Assembly (NCBI GenBank): GCA_032718565.1
Contig: JAVGVS010000019.1
Span: 2,152,646-2,216,645 of the forward strand
Direction: 5' to 3'
DNA length: 64,000 nt
Source of the DNA: Distichodus sexfasciatus
Lineage: Eukaryota; Chordata; Actinopteri; Characiformes; Distichodontidae
Shown here: positions 1 to 11,181 of the stretch, piece after piece
Position numbering within the stretch: the stretch's first letter is position 1
Layout: each line of letters starts with the position of its first letter
The notes under the pieces: generated by a model
The model's input: the letters and a program-made list of their open reading frames with translations, nothing else
Databases searched by the model: none
What the model was told of the DNA's origin: nothing
Made by a program: the position numbers and the translations under genes

Positions 1-80
1 AACACTTTAAAACTTTTAACGTTAGGGTGATAATGGGACTTAACACAGGTGAAAAGCTTTAGTCATAAGGTGGATCTGAC

Positions 81-3000
81 CTTGTGTCCAGCCTCCTCCA
101 GAACTTTAGCTGCTGTAAGTCCAGCAGCTCCCGCGCCAATGATCGCCACATTGTGCCTGCTTTTTGGGGGAGGTAGACCATCTTTCGCTATGTTTAAAAG
201 CTCTTCATAGTCAGTGTCTGTCAGACAGTCAAAAAGAGGATCGCCTGCATATATGCTGACATTGGAGACAAGGGCGAGGATTGCCAAGGGTACTGAAAAA
301 GGTAAAAGGGATTAAACTGGTAAGAATTGTTGTACAGCTGGTCAACATGAGCAGTAACCTGCTTTAATTATGAACAACTGCACTGGCAAGCAAAAGCATG
401 ACAACATACACTTTTTTCAGATCACAAAGAAATAGGCTTGTTGGCCATCAATGTAACAACAATGGTGACACTACACTGATCATGACCAGAAGCTTTTGAT
501 GCACAGACCAACAGGCACAGTGGGAAATAATTCTACTTCCCAAAAATCTGTCATAGTTAGACTATGCAGCGGCCTCCATGTTTTGTCTCCCCTTTCTTTG
601 TCTATGATTCTTTTGCCCTAATGTGCTTCACTTGAGTTTGTGTCTATTTATGTTGGCATCTCCCTTTTGTCTGAGTCTAGCATCTGATTGGGTGAGGTGT
701 CACAGCTGTGTGCCCTGTATTTTATGTAGCTTTTTGATCTTTGTTTTGGTAGGTTAGAGTGCTACTATGTGGTTTTGTGTTGTCAAAAATGGCAAGTCAT
801 GACCTGCATTGCTCGTGAATGCCAAAGTGAATGCTATAAATTAAGAAGCAGAGAAGACGAATTTTATAGTGGTATTGGCCCAGTCCACAGGAAATGTTTA
901 CTGTGACACTAAAACACTCTTATTTAGATCTATTTACATTTCTTACACTTAATTTCTTAATTGCAGTCTCTCATAAGCAACTTGAGGTTATGAGCCTTGT
1001 TTAAGCACCCAGTGGTGGTAGCCCTAGAGGTAAGGAAAAGACAGAACTCATAATTATATGAGTGTAACAATCTTGACAGCCTATTAAAGAATCAGTAGAG
1101 TGATGTAAGTGCATGATTAACTGGTTTGTCACGTCACAAGCGTTAAACTACCATTAAACTGACATTTTACATTAAAATATGTTCCAGTAAAACAGCCCCT
1201 TCACATACCAGCTCGTGTATCTAACAGAAACAGATAAAAAATATAAAAAATATAATATAAAGTCGGCAACACCTAAGCTCCAAAAATATATCAAAAATGT
1301 TTATTATTAAAACCACTTTCGCATAGCGTATGTGACGTTTCGAGCACACAAGCTCTTCATCAGACAAATTGACTACTAATGTGCCACCCTTTATATCTCC
1401 AGGTGATCAGAGTCACATGACCAAAACACCATATTACTAGCCACTACATCAACAACTACAATAAATCAACACCCAAAAATATGCAAAATACAACAATATC
1501 ATGTTAATGTACAATTCAAAAAACACTGCACTACAATTTTGTATCTGCAAGTATACATCAAATAAATCTAACAGAAACAGAACCATTGTTCTGGCATCTT
1601 ATTTATGTGGTTTTCCCCGTTCTGTACTTGATTGAGGCTACTGATACGTTTCCAAAAATGTATTATGTATGTGTTTTTCCTAAAAATTAATTGTTAGTTT
1701 TTTTTTCTTAAACCCAATTATTTTATTGGTATGCATTTATTTCCTTTTTGATTAATGGTGGGTGTCACTTAGTGTGTGTGCAAGCACAAGTGTATATTTT
1801 TAAACACGTGACACACTTTCAGGTACAGCTGATTGATGAACTTTTTGACCCTGCGGTTGCAATATGTTTTGTATAATTAACAGATTCTTTGGTTGCATGA
1901 TGAATGAATTTGTTTATGGACAGATCATCAAAAAGTCACCTGTCTTTCCTTTTTTGTTTTTTAACATTCTCTATTCACGTGTACCACCTGCTGATTTTTT
2001 TGTCCACACAAACACAACAGGTCAGTTAGGTCAATTCTGTCCATTATCCAAGCCCTCAACCTTGCTTTATACATTCATTGGAAAAGAGAGAATGGAAACT
2101 GTGGGTTGGATATGAAAAAATCATGCAATCAGCAAAAAACATGGTCACTAAATACTCGAATCGACTTATCACTTGCACCTTTACTCTTTCTGCAGTCTAA
2201 TAGGAAGGGGAGATGTGTGTAGCACTGCCTAGTGTAAGTAATACTGAAAAACTCACTCTTGCCCATTATTGCTTATTACTGTTTATGGAACTTTAACAAA
2301 TATCTTTGACGATTTAATTAAATTACGACGACAATCAATTAACGATGAAATATGTTCAATGTTATTTAATAATTATCGAGGATTTATTTGTGCGCACATC
2401 TCGAACAATCAATTAAACAACATTAACTTATTTTTTTTTAGTACTTGTGTTGTAGTACTAAATAACTATTGTAGAATGATTTCTGTAAGTTTGCTTTAAT
2501 TTGCCACGTAGTTTCTTTACGCGTACCAAGGTCTGCCCGGTTGTCCCTTGGGAGGATGTTATGTGTACCCATGTATAATGGAAACTTAATATAAAACTAA
2601 AAATAAGTTTAAGTAAAGCTTTAAAACACATAAACAATGAGGTTCTGATGACATTTACTTACAGTACAGACCGTTTTCCCAGCTTTGGAACATCTTCGTC
2701 TGGGCGCAGCAGCGAAGACTCACGGCGCCACCAGATTCGGGGAAACAGAAACTGAGAATAAAGTTTATTATAGTCAGACAGTGACTCAGATCGTGAGTCT
2801 AATTAAGCTGAACCTATAAATGCATTTTACATACAGTTCAGTTTTTAAAAAAATGTCTTTACTTCTTTCTTTCTTTTTTTTTTTTTAGACTATACATTAT
2901 TTCCTCCATGTAGATAATAATTGCGTACTACTATTAATATTTTTCATGTTAAGAACGTAGCGTTCTCGATGCATGATGGTTATCAGTTATATTCATTTAT

Positions 3001-3560
3001 GGCAATCTGCTCGGCACATTACTCCAAATATGCAACCTAAATACGATACATCCTTAATAATTCTACTCACCTTCATTAATGGTGAGGCACTTTCATGGTG
3101 GTTTTGATTAGTGCAGTTCGAGGAGGTAGCGATACTTAAGTCTATTTCCTCAAGCTATAGGATGCCAATGAGATCATTATAAAGTGTGAAGTGGCTCTCC
3201 GAGCTCTTATGAAGTGTGCAGGTGGGAGTGTGGTCTTGTACAGGACTATTTTCCCACACACTGACTTCATGTTCAACCACACTGAACAAATTAGATTAGC
3301 GGGTTTAACTAGCCCTTAACATACCTGCGCTAATTTTCACCCGATTAATCGTAACTAATAATGACTTCATCCTTTTTATGCGAATGACTGCATGATGGGA
3401 ATAAATTGATCTTTTTGTGATTAGTCTAGGGTTATTATTCTTGCGTTATTTCATAAAGGTTGAAATCTTTTCTGTTCGTAAGGCTAAGTGAACTGTGCAT
3501 ATAGATTATTAAAGATTAAATGGAAGATGTGTATACTCACACCAGAGCTGTTGATGTCCC
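81..3560 (-). CDS. L-amino-acid oxidase (IL4I1/LAO-like), 5' exons only
   Basis: Secreted FAD-dependent oxidase family that deaminates L-amino acids and releases hydrogen peroxide and ammonia; the IL4I1 and fish serum/skin LAO members are immune effectors. Two coding exons are visible. Exon A (2693 down to 2663) holds the ATG, ten codons and one base, then donor gtaagt. Exon B (292 down to 81) follows an acceptor at 293-295 and ends at donor gtcaga. The phases fit (1 + 2 bases) and give 81 codons. The N-terminus is a hydrophobic signal peptide over about residues 11-20, then the family's DPLFDCLTDTDYEELL segment, then a Rossmann FAD-binding motif VAIIGAGAAGLTAAKVLEEAGHK-type (GxGxxG) at the end of exon B. 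A short non-coding first exon probably ends at the donor at 3539-3540. The remaining exons are off the left edge. The family call is firm; the orthology (il4i1 or another LAO paralogue) cannot be decided from this fragment. Confidence 0.85.
293..2662 (-). other. Oxidase intron with repeat fragments
   Basis: AT-rich intron between the two coding exons of the oxidase gene. It contains a weak SINE-tail fragment near 970-1040, a retroelement fragment with a hammerhead-like motif near 1265-1390 (listed separately), and otherwise no recognisable coding exon on either strand. The short ORFs at 1864-2115 and 2269-2499 have no family resemblance and AT-rich composition, and are treated as chance. Confidence 0.5.
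1331..1366 (-). ncRNA. Hammerhead-ribozyme-like motif in a retroelement fragment
   Basis: On the minus strand the elements of a type I hammerhead occur in order: CTGATGA, a four-pair stem GAGC/GCTC closed by a six-base loop, then GAAAC followed directly by GTC, with a 3-pair stem I (TGT 5' / ACA 3'). Stem III is minimal (A-U and C-G with no loop), as described for hammerheads in Penelope-like retroelements. The surrounding 1265-1390 block looks like a retroelement end. Activity is inferred only; a stem III this short usually works as a dimer, and no second copy is next to it. Confidence 0.4.
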
Positions 3561-3582
3561 AGCGGGAGGTGTGTATGTCTCA

Positions 3583-3614
3583 CTTTTATACTTCTCGAAA
3601 ATGAAAATGAAACT
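3583..3614 (-). promoter_or_regulatory. TATA box plus ISRE-like element of the oxidase gene
   Basis: Read on the minus strand, three GAAA/TTTC units in the pattern of an interferon-stimulated response element (plus strand GAAAATGAAAATGAAACT, 3597-3614) lie just upstream of a TATAAAA box (3584-3590). About 45 bases further downstream comes a good donor (gtgagtat at 3533-3540). This order (ISRE, TATA, short first exon, donor) is seen directly. The start site itself, expected near 3555-3560, is inferred. It implies control by IRF/STAT factors, which would suit an antimicrobial oxidase. Confidence 0.6.
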
Positions 3615-4044
3615 TTGTTTTTGAACACCTTTGTAAGAAAAAGAGAACAGGAACAGCTGCTTGATGAAAATAAGATGTAGGTTGTGTATATAATGTATAT
3701 AATAGAATTGTATATATTATCCTATAACATTTATAGTCTTATCTTCTTCTCATATGTATATATGGTGTTCCGGGGATTTCCAAGCATTTGCTGGTGTATG
3801 TTATCTTTTAATGTTATCTTTCTTTTGTTTGCTTGGTTGTTTCTTATAGTAAGGCAGTTTCCCCTGACATCAGACTGCACCTTTTCGTTGTTAATGAGCT
3901 GAAACAGGAATGCGAGTGGGGGAAAACAGGTCTGAAGTTGATGAAGCGCACATTATACATCCTCCATAAAATCATTTGATCAGCAAGGTATAGATAAGAA
4001 CAATAAATCTGTAAACATACTGCTTACAGAAACACTCCATTATA

Positions 4045-4235
4045 GGGCAGTTGGTAGCGTAACAGTAGGGTGTTCGCCCCGTGATCAGAAGGTCGCAGGT
4101 TTGAATCCAGAACTGGTAAAGTTACCACTGAGGTACTCATGAGCAAGGTACAGTCCCCAAGCTCTGCTCTCCGGGTGGTGCCCTTGTTAGCTGCCGGCTG
4201 CTCCTTCACGGATGGGTCAAATGCAGAGGTGTACA
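4045..4235 (+). repeat. tRNA-derived SINE
   Basis: The segment starts with a tRNA-like head: an A-box-like GTTGGTAGCGTAACAG and a B-box-like GGTCGCAGGTTTGAATCC about 35 bases later. The body ends in the ATGGGTCAAATGCAGAGG motif common in teleost SINEs. A second, shorter copy is at 44343-44456, sharing both head and tail motifs. Confidence 0.75.
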
Positions 4236-5061
4236 TTAAGCTGATCATTTAAGATATCAGAAAAACTTAAGTTATGCACGTGAGGTATCAGCAGAACACA
4301 AGTTATGCAGTGTCAATGCGAAGAGAATTATCTAATGATATGTGTTGGTCATGCTCCATCACGGCCTTCAAGGTTGTTTTTGGAGTTTAAGAATACCTAC
4401 AGTAAATATTTTTCCATCCCATGGACAAATTTACAGGGTGTGTGATTTCACGTCAGCAACTTCTCCTTACCAGAGGAAGCTAGAGTTCTTTTAAAATGAG
4501 GTATAGCACGGTCTAATGTCTGCCGTTATTACGTTATTACAACCAAAGCAGAACTCAGTTGCTTTGAATTCCCGGACCAGCTGATTGAAACTTACTGTGT
4601 GAAGCATGCTTCAGTCACAGTGTGGGAAAAATGTAAAAAATCCCATTGCGGATTGCACACCGAGTGGTCAATGATGTCACATGAGGCTCTACACAGTGAT
4701 AACCATTAAACTAGCATCAAAGCCAGGGGTGATTACGTAGTTCTTTCTAAGAAAGAGTTGTGAATTAAGTTAAATATGAACTGCCAGGTCAGATGCACTA
4801 AATGGTCTTATGCATGACTGCATTCTAGCCACATTTTTGTCTCTCTTGTATCAAATCATTTCATCTGTTTTCTTCTTACTTCTTCTGGTAATATTGTAAA
4901 TACATTTTTCTGTAAAGTAGGTGAGAATGCATCCCTTAATATTGCCAAAAATATGAAAAGGGGAAAGATTTTTTACTTTTACAGTGAGAATGAAAGGGTT
5001 CATCACATTGTTTGTCCTGTTGTATTTACTGTGAAAAATATGCTTTTCCCCATTCTGCCTC

Positions 5062-5345
5062 TTAATCACCCTCTGTAATATTCTCACTTAAAACTACATT
5101 AATATTATTGATCACATTTTGCACATACAATGACTTCTGTCATATGGCACCACACCAAGAAAATGGACCAAGAAACAGAATTACATTGCCAGCATAACAG
5201 CACCCACACTTTGGAAAGAAACAGAAAAGTAATGAAAAGAAAACCACACTTGTGGTATATAAGTACAGGAAGTGCAGGCAGACAAAGATATAATCTATTC
5301 TGTCCATTACAGAAAAGCAGAAATTACCAGCTAATTGAATAAAGC
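5062..5345. repeat. Local direct duplication, copy A
   Basis: This segment aligns along its whole length with 6458-6735, with scattered substitutions and small indels (for example the shared block AGCATAACAGCACCCACACTT). It includes GAAA-rich runs near 5212-5245 and a TATA-like GTATATAAG near 5254-5262. There is no long ORF. It is either a duplicated proximal promoter or an old dispersed repeat; the sequence does not decide. Confidence 0.7.
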
Positions 5346-5789
5346 ATAAAATGGTTAATTACAAATACACTTTGTAATCTAAATAGTTTGATCTATCCTC
5401 ATGTGCTATTGGTTATTTTGTAGGTGCATGGCGGTTCTGTGGTATTCTAGTTTAGCAGCTTTGTGGTATTAGGTAGTCTCAGAGTAGGATGCTTTAGTTT
5501 ACTTTCATTTCTATTTTAGCAATTCTTCACTGCTGAAGGCACAATGTATGGATAGCACAGTGCAATGTTTAGATAATGGAGTATAACTTAACTAATTTGC
5601 AAAAATATGTGTTGCAAAAATTAAATAAATGCATACATACTAATAAAATAAAGAAAATATGTGTTATCGTCATATTTATAGATATAGATATTCAGCAACA
5701 TTATCTACTATACAAATTGACTGAATCACCATTGAAAAAATCTAGCTACCTACATTGATCTCTTGTGTCATCTTAAGAAATAATATATA

Positions 5790-6340
5790 CACTAGCAGTC
5801 AAAAGTTTGGACACACCTTCCCATTCAATGTTTTGTCTTTATTTTCATTACTATTTACATTGTAGATTCTCACTAAAGTCATCAAAACTATGAATGAACT
5901 GTGTAAGGGCTATTTGACCAAGAAGGAGAGTGGTGGAGTACTGCGCCAGATGGCCTGGCCTCCACAGTCACCTGACCAAACCCAATCGAGATGGTTTGGG
6001 ATGAAATGGACCGCAGAGTGAAGGCAAAAGGGCCAACAAGTGCTCAGCATCTCTGGGAACTCCTTCAAGACTGTTGGAAAACCATTTCAGGAGACTACCT
6101 CATGAAGCTCATCGAGAGAATGTCAAGAGTGTGCAAAGAAGTGATCAAAGCAAAGCGTGGTTATTTTCAAGAATCTAAGATATAAAACATGTTCTGGGTT
6201 ATTTCACACTTTGTTTACTACATAATTCCACATGTGTTCATTCATAGTGCCTTCAGTGAGAATCTACAATGTTAATAGTCATGATAATAAAGAATAAAAC
6301 ATTGAATGGGAAGGTGTGTCCAAACTTTTGACTGGTAGTG
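5790..6340 (+). mobile_element. Internally deleted Tc1-type transposon
   Basis: Terminal inverted repeats of over 40 bases (starting CACTA(G/C)CAGTCAAAAG) face each other at 5790 and 6340 and are flanked by TA dinucleotides (5788-5789 and 6341-6342), the Tc1/mariner target site. The interior keeps only the C-terminal end of the transposase, readable at 5991-6185 (VWDEMDRRVKAK and SGDYLMKLIERM segments), including the glutamate of the catalytic DDE triad in PIE-type context. A frame change lies just upstream of 5991. The first two-thirds of the gene are gone, so the copy is non-autonomous. Confidence 0.88.
5991..6185 (+). pseudogene. Tc1 transposase C-terminal remnant
   Basis: The 64-codon frame has the typical end of Tc1-family transposases: a WDEMDRR motif, then a TSAQHLWELLQ helix and a final VCKEVIKAKRGYF segment before a stop. 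The DNA-binding domain and the first two catalytic aspartates are absent. The frame just upstream carries the family's PPQSPD segment but is shifted. It is a relic, not an expressed gene. Confidence 0.85.
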
Positions 6341-6457
6341 TACATACAGTAAATGCGATAGAAAAATCAACTGGAAAGCATGTACTGTCTTTTTCATCAA
6401 ATTCTTTGTCCTGTTTTATTGACTGCCAATAAATAGGCTTAAGAAAATTCTAGCTAC

Positions 6458-6735
6458 TTAATTATCCTCTGTAATATTATCCCTTTAAATTACATTAATA
6501 ATATTGATCACATTCTGGGGACACAGTGACATCTGTCATGACAAGAAAGGGGATCAAGAAACAGCTGACAATTGCATTGTAAGCATAACAGCACCCACAC
6601 TTTGGAAAAGAAAGGAAAAGTAAGGAAAAGAACCAGACTTGTGATATAAAAATATAGGAAGTGAAACCAGACAAATATATCATCTGTTCTATTCATTACT
6701 GAAGAGCAGAAATTACCGGCTAATTGAATGCTGCA
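6458..6735. repeat. Local direct duplication, copy B
   Basis: Partner of 5062-5345 in the same orientation. It keeps the GAAA-rich run and a TATA-like GATATAAAA, and both copies end in a shared AAATTACC(A/G)GCTAATTGAAT motif. The Tc1 remnant at 5790-6340 sits between the copies. Confidence 0.7.
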
Positions 6736-6765
6736 TAGAACGGTAGCGTAATGCGTTCACTTGAG

Positions 6766-7482
6766 AAAAAAATAATTCTGCTCTGTTTTTCCGAATTAAC
6801 GAGACAGTTTTCATTTAAAAAAAGTTCTGTTTTTCTGAATTAACGAGATACAGTTTTCATGTAAAAAAAACAAACAAACAAACAAACAAAAAAAAAACAC
6901 GCTGCAATGTCCTGCAGATCAGAATGGGCGAGAATGCTTTCCGTCTTGAGGTGCCTGCGCAAAGTCGATAAACTAATAACAATGCCATCTATGTTACTTA
7001 ATGCTGCAAGTATCAAGCCAACATAGTCTATTCTATTTATTGCACTAAGGTTTTTATCTGAGTATTTTTATTTAAGCTTTAACTATATTTTTGGGTACTA
7101 TTCTCTATTGTTCTGTCCTTGTGTCTTGTGAATTGTGCAGTCGTGATGTGAGCAATTTCTTCCGGGATGAATAAAGTTTCTGATGCTGAAGTATTTCCCA
7201 GTGTCTCAAACCCAAACCAAAATTAAACTGGATTAATCTAAGGTGTGACATTATTGCAGTGAAATCGAGCTCCAAAGTAGGCGAAATGAGAGCTTTTGAG
7301 TGTTTTTTGTTTTTTTTAATTTTACATGAAAACTGCACCTCGTTAATTCAGGAAAACAGAACTTTTTTTTTCCTTAACATGAAAACTGTATCTCGTTAAT
7401 TCGGAAAACCAGAACTTATTTTTTTAACATGAAAACTATCTCGTTAATTCGGAAAAACAGAGCCGAATTATTTTTTTTCTCT
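6766..7482. mobile_element. Foldback element with repeated subterminal units
   Basis: Both ends carry, in inverted orientation, tandem copies of a roughly 45-base unit centred on TTTTTCCGAATTAACGAGA followed by CAGTTTTCAT and an A/T run: two units on the left (about 6775-6870) and three on the right (about 7335-7465). The outer ends are inverted (AAAAAAATAATTC left, its complement right). The 8-base word CACTTGAG flanks both sides (6758-6765 and 7483-7490), which fits a hAT-type target duplication. A related fragment with the CTCGTTAATT core lies at about 16010-16035. There is no coding content. Confidence 0.65.
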
Positions 7483-7490
7483 CACTTGAG

Positions 7491-8350
7491 TCCTGAATTT
7501 AGAACAATGAAATTAAAAATAATTTGTGTGCGAAGAAAAACTTTATTCCAACACTGTTTGACGTGACATGAGCTCTCGCCGGAGGGCAGTAGAGAGCCAC
7601 AGTGCGTTCGTTTCACAGGGAAGAAGAAGAACTTTTCCGACACTTGTTTTTAAAGGCAGGTCAGGGCTGCTTTCCTTCACCATTTACATTTTAGCGGTTG
7701 CTCCGACACCATTGCGACGTCATTTTTACTTAGTTTTAAATGCTCATGGTCTGATGTTAAACGTCCTTAGTTACATTTGATTCTCCTTCAGTGTTACTTT
7801 CGACAGTCATTTAGCCTTGTTAGCATACGTTACAGCTGTAACAAGCTAACAGTTAACACTTCCTCAGCTTTCTAAAACCTCTCCTATAATTTTGTTATTG
7901 TTAACAGCTGCCCTGCGAATGAGCAAGTAACTTTACATTGTCTACTCTAAGATTTGCTTTAGAAAATTTATTTAATCCATTATAAGACCGCGAATACTTG
8001 TGAAGTTGGTGTTACTTGGTGTATTCTGTTTTCCCTTTACACAGTTGAGCACATATTTTACAAACACAATTAAAAAGTACAATATGAAATTGCTAAGAAA
8101 GGTCGGTTATCAAATTGGGACAGTGTTTTATGCTATATTCTGCAGTAAGAATGCATATTAAGTTAGGGTGACCAGACGGATCCTTTCCCCGGACATGTCA
8201 TGTTTTTAGAACTCAAAATTGACGACTCTGAAATCATCCGGAATTCATTCTACCTCAGCCTCAAACATTCCTAGATTCAAAACTAAAATCTGGTCAATTT
8301 AATTAAGTGCATTAAATCTTTATTATTTGTTTGCTTTGTGGCGTTTTCAG
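7491..8350 (+). promoter_or_regulatory. Probable nkapd1 promoter and 5' leader region
   Basis: The stretch upstream of the first nkapd1 coding exon becomes GC- and CpG-richer around 7565-7710, as expected for a housekeeping-type promoter. The coding exon begins at an acceptor (ttttcag, 8344-8350), so at least one non-coding exon lies upstream; its exact ends are not clear. The ORF at 7568-7780 has no recognisable similarity and is not called. Confidence 0.4.
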
Positions 8351-8356
8351 GTGAAC

Positions 8357-9806
8357 ATGTCGAGGGTTCCCGTGGGAAAAGTGCTGCTTCGAAATGTCAT
8401 CAGGCACACAGATGCCCACAACAAGGTTTGTCCTCAAGTTAAACATCCTGTAATGATTGGCGTGATTTTGCAGGGGATTGCGTAGAACCATTCTTTCTTA
8501 AACCTTACACAAGAGTCCTTAAATTGATGTAAATTGTGTTATATTAGACAGACAAATCTTGTAGATTAGTCATGAAAACCGGGCAAATTTTCCTTTTGTA
8601 TCAAGGAGCAAAACTGAGCGTCCTGGATTATGACTGTTGCACAAGTGTTCATCATGATGATGCTGAAGCTCTCTATATATCACACAGCCCACAGTTCGTT
8701 CAAGGACCATGATGGATCAGACTAACTGATTTTGTGTCTTGTATATTTCATAGATTCAGGAGGAGACTGAGATGTGGAAGCAGCGGAACATGGAGCTGAA
8801 AGGCTCATCGGCCAACGACTCCAAGCGCAGATGGACAGCGAGCGACGGCTTGGCAAAGTCAGTTCCGCTTCTCACATAGAACCTGTTAGTGTGAAAGTCT
8901 GCGCTGCGTGAAATCTGTTTCCACTCACGATCATGTGCTGCGTTTTCACAGGTCCAACATGCATTGCGACAGATACTTGGATGGCTCTGCAGCGTCGGTG
9001 CGAGACAGGCTCGATGAAAGGGGATATTCATCTGAAAGAGATGAACGGGAAACTCGATACTGGACACGAAAGCTGTATGAATTTGAGGCCAATGATCCGG
9101 ACAGGTGTGTGTTCATAATCAGTGCTTGGTTGTCAGTTAGTAATTACAGTGTTGGGCATTTGAAAGACGTTTTTGAGTTCTAATATGCAAATATTGTTAT
9201 TATTTATCCAGGTGGGGACATAGTGGATTTAAGGAGCTTTATCCTGAGGCGTTTCAGTCAGATGGGTAGGGTTTTGTTTCTGGTTGCAATTATTTTTTGG
9301 CATTTTTGCAACAGGTTATTGTGTCTAAGTTTATTCTACTTAATATCAAGTGCTTTGAGGTGCAGTTTCTTAACTGTGTCTTGTCCTGCAGTGAGAGAGG
9401 CTGCATGAAGCACAGCAGAAAAAATGCCAAGGAGAAAAGAGACAGACAAAAGAACTCCAAGAAATCCTCAAAACGGAAGAAGAACAAAAAGAGGAAAAAG
9501 AAGAAGCAGAAGGAAGCTGGTTTGGACTCCGATTCAGATGGCAGCGAAGAAGATTGTGTCCAGAAGAAGAAAAAAAGGAAAGACAGCAAAAGCAAACATG
9601 GAAGAAAGAAGACACGCAAAAGCAAAGAGAGAGATGATGGAAGCATGGCAGAAGATAGCGATTCAAACAGAGGTGGAGAAATCCCACATAGAAAAAGACA
9701 CAGGCACCGATCTGTGGAGGAGGCTAGAGCAGAGCCTGAAAGAAAAAGGAGAAAAAACTGGAAATCTGCGAATGAAGAGAAATCTGAAGACAGTTCAGAC
9801 GACTGA
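8357..9806 (+). CDS. nkapd1: NKAP domain-containing protein 1
   Basis: Small, highly basic protein related to C11orf57/NKAPD1, of unknown molecular function and presumed nuclear. Five coding exons with matching phases: 8357-8425, 8754-8857, 8952-9104, 9212-9265 and 9392-9806, 795 bases with stop, 264 residues (the human protein is slightly longer). The start is fixed by the conserved N-terminus MSRVPVGKVLLRNVIRHTD. The second conserved block is YEFEANDPDR joined across an intron to WGHSGFKELYPE. From about residue 127 the last exon is a long K/R-rich, then E/S/D-rich low-complexity tail ending SEDSSDD, as in the family. Antisense and shifted ORFs over the last exon are by-products of the AAG/GAA-rich codons. 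The gene is next to ppp2r1b in the same orientation, with about 8 kb between them. Confidence 0.93.
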
Positions 9807-10977
9807 ATGTTTTTTTTTTACAAAGTCCAGGGAGATCCTCTTCATAGAGCAACAAATATGAAACAAATTGAATACATATCATTCAGATTGTGTCCTGACT
9901 GTGTTCTGTACTCCTTTAGACTGGAGTTGACTTCATACTGTTGTTAATGCTAGCAAAGAAAGCATGCATTTTACATCATTTTAACTACCACACCATGGTA
10001 TTATGTATAATTTCTAGTTTTAGTATACAGTTTTGTAAATGTTTATAGCTGCAACTCAGGGGGTTTGTCCTACTCAAATGGAAATGACACTTTTTCTAGT
10101 TTCTCGGGGGATTTTATTATGTCTGTGCTTGCATGTGACAGCGTTCCTTTTTTTTTTTTTTTAAATAATAGTGGTTTGAAGTGAGGAAAATCCTCCTGGA
10201 AACACCCAGTAGGTGGCACTGTTGCACTGTTGGTTTTAATTCATGTTTTCACTGTGGTTCCTTTGAGTTCCCAAGTGATAAAGTTTTGCCTATGCTGTTT
10301 AGTATGTTTACTAAGTTTTAAAAAATCTGAAGACCTATTGAGAGAAAGGGATTTGATTCATTTGCTGTCTGACATTGATGCTAAATATGGTTTACATTTA
10401 TGGTATTTATCTGGAGTGACTTACAGTTCCTAATTACAGCAACAGTCACTCTAGAGCAGATTAGGGTTTAGGGGTCCAAAGGTGGTAGTGCTGGAGGTAG
10501 GACAGAGCCAGATCTTGGTTCCTTTCAAAATATGATACCAGCAGACCACCATCACACCTTAATAGAGCTGAATATTGCCAGTAACCTTGCAATAAGATAC
10601 ATATCACAATACAGAAAATACACGATGACATCTGTCATGATGTAGGATTAATTTTTAAGACTGATCATTCCTACTCAACCTTCAGTTTAATGGCATTTTA
10701 TTTATTACACTTGAATCTTCTGCCAATCAAGACCTTCAAAATAAAACATTGTTTCAATATAACGTCCATGACATTTTTTTGCTGTTTTATGTTTTGAGAC
10801 TATAGTTATACCAGGACTGCATTTTTTTCATATTTCAGTTCATTTAGCTAGTGTGGTTAGCCTCTTTCAGTGCCCTCTAGAGATGTTACAATGCAATGCA
10901 TTGCATTATAACTTAAGGTTTTGCTCTGCTTTCATTACAGCACTTTTTAGTTGCTCTTTATCACGTTGCACATTATA
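9807..10977 (+). other. nkapd1 3' UTR and downstream spacer
   Basis: Contains the nkapd1 3' UTR; no polyadenylation signal stands out close to the stop, and the clearest AATAAA is at 10739-10744. A worn SINE-tail fragment lies at about 10385-10505 (GGTGGTAGTGCTGGAGGTAGG motif). No coding exon is seen. Confidence 0.45.
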
Positions 10978-11181
10978 CAATACTATGCAAAAGTCTTGAA
11001 CCAACCTTCATTTCTTTATATTTTTATGGAAATGGAAACCATATATACAATGATTTATTGCGACATGCAACACACATGGAAAAATGATTTCTCAAGACTA
11101 CATTAATAACAAGAAAATTAGCTCTCTGCAAGCAAAATAGAAAGAAATGATGGGTGGCTCAAGACTTTTTCCACAGTACTC
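10978..11181. mobile_element. Tc1-type MITE
   Basis: Short element with inverted ends (left CAATACTATGCAAAAGTCTTG, one base over the core; right end the complement with TCAAGACTTTTTCCACAGTACT-type sequence), flanked by TA at 10976-10977 and 11182-11183. It is about 200 bases long, with no coding capacity. It matches the general form of teleost Tc1/mariner-derived MITEs and is a different family from the 5790 element. Confidence 0.75.

Noticed and set aside
3071..3110. Possible extra 5' UTR exon of the oxidase gene with a good donor (AAG/gtgagt)
   Set aside because: No matching acceptor or coding content is clear, so it was not added to the gene model.
4024..4248. 74-codon minus-strand ORF
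   Set aside because: Antisense of a tRNA-derived SINE.
9290..9687. Antisense ORFs rich in Phe/Leu/Ser
   Set aside because: Mirror of the AAG/GAA-rich last exon of nkapd1; the sense frame has conserved family sequence and proper splice sites.
9424..9861. 145-codon plus-strand ORF
   Set aside because: A shifted frame over the nkapd1 last exon; its frame does not join the upstream conserved exons.
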